This document shows positions 20,931 through 24,267 of a DNA stretch of 24,267 bases, one piece after another. Both the position numbers and the translations under genes were made by a program. Source of the stretch: Rhizophlyctis rosea (lineage: Eukaryota; Chytridiomycota; Chytridiomycetes; Rhizophlyctidales; Rhizophlyctidaceae); contig JADGJC010000393.1 in assembly GCA_027596075.1 (NCBI GenBank), positions 8,834-33,100 on the forward strand, in the 5' to 3' direction. Under the pieces are notes generated by a model that was given only the letters and a program-made list of their open reading frames with translations, was not told the DNA's origin and did not search any database. Within the stretch, counting starts at the first letter, position 1. Every line of letters starts with the position of its first letter.

Positions 20931-22850
20931 ATGCGTTTCGTCAGTGTTTTGTCCGCGGTTCTCGTGCTTGGTGTCGTTGGTTCTGTGACCGCTAGTCGTA
21001 AGTGTTGTATTTTGACAAGTCCTTTCCATATGGATTTGTTGATTAATGAAATCACTTTGTGTTTTTGACAACTATTAGCGGTTCCACACAACCAGCCTGA
21101 GGGCCCATCCGGAGGAGTTTCGTCGCTACAGAACCCTCCTAACGTGATCTCTCCGCAGGGTCCTTCCAACCATGAATCCAATGGTCCCAGCACCCCACTG
21201 GGTCCTTCCAACCATGAATCGAATGGTCCCACCACCCCGCCGGGTCCTTCCAACCAGGAATCGAATGGTCCCACCACCCCGCCGGGTCCTTCCAACCAGG
21301 AATTGAATGGTCCCACCACCCCGCAGGGTCCTTCCAACCAGGAATTGAATGGTCCCACCACCCCGCAGGGTCCTTCCAACGGTCCCGCCACCCCGCAGAG
21401 TCCTTCCGATCCTTCCAACCACGAACCCAATGGTCCCACCACCCCGCAGGCTCCTCCGAGCGATCCCACTCCTCCCCAAGGTTCTCCTAGTGATCCCATT
21501 CCTCCCCAAGGTCCCCCTAGTGATCCCACTCCTCCCCAAGGTCCTCCTAGTGACCCTACCAGCGTTCCCACTCCTCCCCAAGGTCCCCCTAGCGACCCCA
21601 CTCCGCCGCAGGGCCCCGGCAGTCCTCCCAGTGGCCCCACTCCTCCGCAAGGTCCTCCCAGTGGCCCCACTCCTCCGCAAGGTCCTCCCACTGGTCCTAC
21701 TCCTCCCCAAGGCCCTCCCAGCGATCCCACTCCGGCGCAGGGTCCTCCCATTCCTGACGGTGGTCCTGGCCCCGGCCAGGGCCCTCCAGGCTCCCCTCAC
21801 GGTCCTCCCAAACCCGACCCTTACTATGACAACCCCACCGGGCCCGCCGAAACCGACTCCATGACCTCCACTGTCGAAGCAACCAACACCATGCCTCCTG
21901 CCACCGAAACCTCCGCCGAAGCGACTGGTTACGAGAAGGCTGGGGGCTACTATGGCGGCCACGACTCGGAGAGTATGACCCAGCCTCCTGCCACCGAGAC
22001 TGTTTCTGCTACTGCTACGGACTCGGAGAGCATGACCCAACCTCCTGCCACCGAGACGTCTTCCGCTTCGAAGTATGAGAGTATGACTCAGCCTCCTGCT
22101 ACTGAGACCGAAAGTGTCGGATACTATGCTCCCAGCAGTGAGTCAGAGAGTATGACAGAGAGCATGACAGCCCCACCCCCCACCGAAACCTGGGCCGAAG
22201 CCACCGCCGGCGGATACTACGGCAAGCACACCAAATCCAACTACGAAAGCATGACAGCCCCACCCCCCACCGAAACCTGGGCCGACGCAACCGGCGCATA
22301 TGAAAGCACCTCCCTCCCCCCTGCCACCGAAACTTGCGCAGGTTACTACGGCAAGAACGAATACGAAAGCACCCAGCTTGTTCCCGGGACCGAAACTGGC
22401 CCGTCCTACGGCGAGGAGGAGACCACCCCCTTCCCCGGAACCGAGACCGAAACTTGGGCGGAAGCAACCGGCGGATACAAGGAGGAGACCACCCCCTTCT
22501 CCGGAACGGAAACCGAAACTATGTATGAGGAGACTACCCCCTTCCCCGGAACCGAAACCGAAACTATGTATGAGGAGACCACTCCCTTCCCCGGAACCGA
22601 AACCGAAACCCTCTACGAGACTTCTTACCTCCCTCCCGCTACCGAAACATCTGGTTACGAAGTTCCCTCGTACGCTAAACCCACCACCACATACGTTGAG
22701 GAAACGTACATGACGCAGTACTATGGCGGGGAGGAACCTACTGCGCCTGGGTACGATAAGAGTGAGGCGGAGCCTACCCCGGCGACGTATGGGGGTGTTA
22801 AGAAGGGGAAGTGTCACAAGAAGAAGCCGGTGTATCAGAAGTACTATTAG
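20931..22850 (+). CDS. Secreted Pro/Ser/Thr/Tyr-rich tandem-repeat protein
   Basis: Exon 1 (20931-20997) encodes a typical signal peptide, MRFVSVLSAVLVLGVVGSVTA. An 81-nt intron (20998-21078, GTAAGT, TATTAG) leads to exon 2 (21079-22850), giving 612 aa. After the signal come four blocks: 14-residue units GPSNQESNGPTTPP (about residues 50-150); 10-residue units PPQGPPSDPT (about 154-240); copies of ESMTQPPATET and ESMTAPPPTETWAEAT mixed with GGYYG (about 320-430); and 15-residue units EETTPFPGTETETMY (about 469-535). The C terminus is basic with one Cys and paired Tyr (KKGKCHKKKPVYQKYY). There is no enzyme domain, no later TM segment and no GPI signal. Low complexity with many Ser/Thr suggests heavy O-glycosylation and a cell-wall, matrix or adhesive role. 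This is inferred from composition only. Confidence 0.85.
21159..21368 (+). repeat. 42-bp coding tandem repeat, five near-perfect copies
   Basis: Units begin GGTCCTTCCAACCA at 21159, 21201, 21243, 21285 and 21327 and encode GPSN(H/Q)E(S/L)NGP(T/S)TP. Adjacent copies differ by only a few bases. Shorter degenerate copies continue to about 21460. Confidence 0.9.
21471..21731 (+). repeat. 30-bp coding tandem repeat, about eight copies
   Basis: Units of CCTCCCCAAGGTCCTCCTAG type encode PPQGPPSDPT or PPQGPPSGPT. Two copies carry small in-frame insertions (TSVPT; GSP). Unit length differs from the upstream 42-bp array, so it expanded separately. Confidence 0.85.
21969..22290 (+). repeat. Dispersed ESMT-PPATET coding repeats
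   Basis: Copies of GAGAGTATGACCCAGCCTCC type recur at 21969, 22026 and 22077. Two later copies starting at the ATGs at 22164 and 22251 are identical over about 35 bases. They are separated by variable Tyr/Gly-rich spacers. Confidence 0.8.
22416..22616 (+). repeat. 45-bp coding tandem repeat EETTPFPGTETETMY
   Basis: Four copies; the first is followed by a spacer (WAEATGGYK) and the last three are contiguous. They encode an acidic, Thr-rich unit with one Tyr. Confidence 0.85.
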
Positions 22851-24267
22851 ATAGATTTGGTGGTTGAGCTGTTAGTCTGATGGAGCGCTTAGTATAGAAA
22901 CCTACTCTGCGGGGCGGGGTAGCGTGAGCAAGTTTTTGCGGGATATAGGTTTTACAGGCTGGATGTATGTATCGAATAGCAGATTTTTTTTTCATATGTG
23001 GTATGTCGGGGCACATTTTGGTGCGATGTGAATGGAAGGTCAGATCAGGTGTTGGTGCAATGAACATCTGTGGTGTAAGATTACATACTCGTGAATGGGT
23101 CGGGTCGACCATCCGAAACATTCGGAATAGAAAGCGTTCGCGACCATTTCTTTTACCCTTTTTTTGCTAACATTGGACGCCTGCAGTCCCATCATCACAC
23201 AACAGGAAGATATCGCACCCCACTAGCCACCATGCCATGCTACGAAATAAGTGCCCCCAAACTATATCACATCTCCCCGTTTACTGTTCCAACCCTAACT
23301 ACTCCTTCCCCAAAGTTCAACATCCTCATCCCCTTCCTGCCTGTCCTTCCTGCCTTTTCATCGACGGGCCCCCAACACATTCACCGAGGCCATAGTTCCT
23401 GTGCAGTGGACAAGTTCGACCACTTCTACCCATTTGGCAATATGTTGAAAAACTTCACACCCTTGGAGTAAAGCGGGCAAACGAGTCGGGGTGAGAGTTG
23501 ACCATGAACAAATACATACATACATGAACAAAGGATCGTGCGGCTGAGAAACATGGGTGCACTCTGACGGTGTGCCCCCGGTGCACTCGAGAAGTTCAGA
23601 TGCATCTCGCGGGCCTCATCATCATCCTCTCTGCTTGAATTTGCAGTCAAGGGTTGTGAGGCGGCCATTGGTTTTTTTCTTTCTGCACTAAAGCTGAATA
23701 CAAGGGCGCAAAAGTTCCAAGGGCACAATTTCGCATCATTCGCACCCCGAGTCGAGTTTGTTAGCTCGTACAATCGTCCACCAAGATCAACAGGCTTGAT
23801 CATGTCCGGTCAGAATCCCTCAACCCAGATGCTTTGAGTTTGCTAAATTCCGATTTGAAGCCCAAGGCAAAAAGCGTTTGGCAAGACCTACCGGCTATCA
23901 GAAATACCCCAACAATCGCATTGGATTCCATATCGTCGGAAAGTGTTAGTCTTTTCCCTTCAACACCCAGCGCAATTGGAATCGATATTCATGACTCCTT
24001 CAGTGCAAACATGTAATCATCCGGCCCATCCATGCATCAATAATCATCGCATGCTTTTTAACTTTTTTCGACTATCACGGGCAATGAGGAAAAACTAAAC
24101 GAACAGACTATTTAGGAAGATTGGAATGCGATGGAGGCTATGATGATCATCCTGCGCGGGCAACGAAACACACCGTCTTTTGAGGCACACCCACCCCCTT
24201 ATCTATCACTACATAGCAAGAAAGGGAAACATCCAACACGCCTATACGAAAGCCCAAAACTACATAC
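22851..24267. other. Intergenic region, no gene supported
   Basis: The first 150 bases should hold the 3' end of the repeat protein transcript. A 125-codon minus frame (23803-23426) begins with MIKPVDLGGRLYELTNS and is weakly protein-like but has no recognised domain. A (CATA)-type microsatellite lies at about 23510-23525. Nothing else is supported. Confidence 0.45.

Noticed and set aside
20894..22040. Two long minus-strand open frames (285 and 304 codons) rich in Gly and Arg
   Set aside because: They lie antisense to the tandem-repeat coding region. Repeat units of 30 and 42 bp are multiples of three, so all frames stay open by composition. They have no signal or domain, and the plus strand has a signal peptide and good splice sites.
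22143..22817. 224-codon minus-strand Gly-rich open frame
   Set aside because: It is a mirror of the Thr/Glu repeat region on the plus strand, with no domain or start context.

Overview
The window looks like nuclear DNA of a fungus. Genes on both strands are cut by many short GT-AG introns, mostly 50-110 nt, often with a CTRAY-like branch site. There are no bacterial-style operons or Shine-Dalgarno sites. The best-supported genes are a GPH-type sucrose/maltose permease and a multi-spanning membrane protein resembling the TmcB/TmcC family known from chytrids and amoebae. The latter makes an early-diverging, zoosporic (chytrid-like) fungus my best guess. This is an inference from remembered families, with no database search behind it.

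Layout. Positions 1-4900 are gene-poor, with a few coding-like minus-strand frames near 57-1465 that I cannot name. 5064-8088 (+) is a seven-exon GPH/SLC45-type sugar permease (653 aa). 8970-9795 (+) is an alpha/beta-hydrolase (Arb2/FAM172-like) gene that appears decayed: it has an in-frame stop and a frameshift near its N terminus and no clear C-terminal half. 10297-10885 (-) is a compact two-exon Myb/SANT protein (about 103 aa). 10890-12830 is intergenic. 12834-18644 (-) is the largest gene: I could thread 24 exons with matching phases into a 1407-aa membrane protein with an N-terminal multi-TM block, a TPR-like TmcB/C region, a charged linker and a C-terminal multi-TM block. 18680-20900 is gene-poor, with one weak two-exon candidate. 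20931-22850 (+) is a two-exon secreted protein (612 aa) made almost entirely of Pro/Ser/Thr/Tyr-rich tandem repeats with a basic C terminus. 22851-24267 has no gene I can support.

The genes are separate transcription units with no evident common pathway. Loose themes are surface uptake (permease), membrane sensing (TmcB-like) and secreted matrix (repeat protein). The items I find most worth a second look are the secreted repeat protein, the reconstructed TmcB-like gene with its microexon, the sugar permease with its exon-wise C-to-G skew and open first intron, and the decayed Arb2-like gene.
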